Shown here one piece after another: positions 6,279 through 6,765 of a DNA stretch of 6,765 bases (its first letter is position 1; every line of letters begins with the position of its first letter). Origin of the DNA: Gammaproteobacteria bacterium (GTDB lineage: Bacteria > Pseudomonadota > Gammaproteobacteria > Pseudomonadales > UBA3067); NCBI GenBank assembly GCA_019090565.1, contig JAHRVS010000239.1:1-6765 (forward strand), given 5' to 3'. The notes below the pieces were generated by a model that had not been told where the DNA came from, made no database searches, and was given only the letters and a program-made list of their open reading frames with translations. The position numbers were made by a program, and so were the translations under genes.

Positions 6279-6765
6279 ATGTTTCGAACTTTACAAATAC
6301 AGATCATCACCGTACTCAGTATACTGGTACTTATATTATGTGTTCAAACATTTATGGCGCACCAAAGTCAGATTCACCTGGCCAATAACCAACAACTTAA
6401 CTACAACTCTGCTGCGGAGATGGCGCTTGTTTATGAGCTCGAACGCGATGTGGTTGATTTGCAGCGAAACGTGCTTATTTACAAAGAAACCGCCAGCGAA
6501 TCATCAGTGTTGAGATTTGAAAGTTTACTAAAAAGTGTATATGAAAAACTAGGTAGTCTAAATAGCGCCCAGACTAAAAATGATATAAAGAAGACTAATC
6601 AAGACCTTATCGATCGTATGCTAATTCACTTAGAAGACTATAGCGGTAATTTCAAAAGTGTAATAGAGGGCAGGCAACGGCGTACTCATATTGTTGAAGA
6701 TAGATTACAGGTAGACTTCGAAAAAATGTTTGTTCTCATGAAGAACTATGATGATAAAAACAAGA
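6279..6765 (+). CDS. Membrane-anchored sensor protein, N-terminal part (runs off window)
   Basis: Only the first 162 codons are present; the frame is open to the window edge. Residues 1-6 (MFRTLQ) are followed by a transmembrane segment at about 7-26 (IQIITVLSILVLILCVQTFM), then a polar, probably helical periplasmic domain. That domain includes NYNSAAEMALVYELERDVVD and repeated heptad-like Leu/Val positions up to DFEKMFVLMKNYDD. This looks like the input half of a histidine kinase, a diguanylate cyclase/phosphodiesterase or a chemoreceptor; the output domain is not visible. AGGG (6266-6269) lies nine bases before ATG 6279 and overlaps the stop of the binding-protein gene, so the two are almost certainly co-transcribed. 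The pairing suggests that the periplasmic domain docks the upstream binding protein. Existence of the gene is secure, its class is not. Confidence 0.85.
   Translation, partial: MFRTLQIQIITVLSILVLILCVQTFMAHQSQIHLANNQQLNYNSAAEMALVYELERDVVDLQRNVLIYKETASESSVLRFESLLKSVYEKLGSLNSAQTKNDIKKTNQDLIDRMLIHLEDYSGNFKSVIEGRQRRTHIVEDRLQVDFEKMFVLMKNYDDKNK

Overview
The window looks like a piece of a gammaproteobacterial chromosome, probably from a marine or other aquatic lineage. This is an inference from the CCA-encoding tRNA-Ser, the style of the chemoreceptor and polyamine-type binding protein, the mixed base composition, and an IS3-type transposase relic. No species can be named from the sequence alone.

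Layout. (1) Positions 3-90 hold a complete class II tRNA-Ser(GGA). (2) Positions 91-1155 hold no intact gene. They contain a plus-strand coding relic that runs through three frames (about 195-781) and a minus-strand scrap of a tyrosine recombinase (about 908-982) with its HxxRH box still readable. A recombinase relic this close to a tRNA 3' end suggests a decayed integrative element. (3) Positions 1156-3177 encode a full-length methyl-accepting chemotaxis protein with a helical periplasmic sensor, HAMP domain and signalling hairpin. Its coding sequence contains a run of nine G, and either a one-base loss or a one-base gain would cause almost immediate termination. (4) Positions 3178-3356 form a convergent gap with two hairpins. 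(5) Positions 3357-3845 on the minus strand encode a small protein with two CBS domains. (6) Positions 3846-4971 are gene-poor. They hold a truncated IS3-type transposase OrfA (4057-4206) and a cluster of inverted repeats near 4325-4456. (7) Positions 4972-6267 encode a PotD-like periplasmic solute-binding protein with a Tat-like signal. Eleven bases later a membrane-anchored sensor protein begins (6279), and it runs off the window.

How the genes work together. The most interesting unit is the last pair. The binding protein is followed directly by a membrane sensor, with no ABC permease or ATPase gene between them or just upstream. This is the arrangement of binding-protein/sensor pairs such as NspS-MbaA, TorT-TorS and LuxP-LuxQ. 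I infer that the protein presents a small ligand, possibly a polyamine-like cation, to the sensor rather than, or as well as, to a transporter. The chemoreceptor and the CBS protein face each other and are probably separate transcription units. The two intergenic regions look like sites of repeated insertion and decay.
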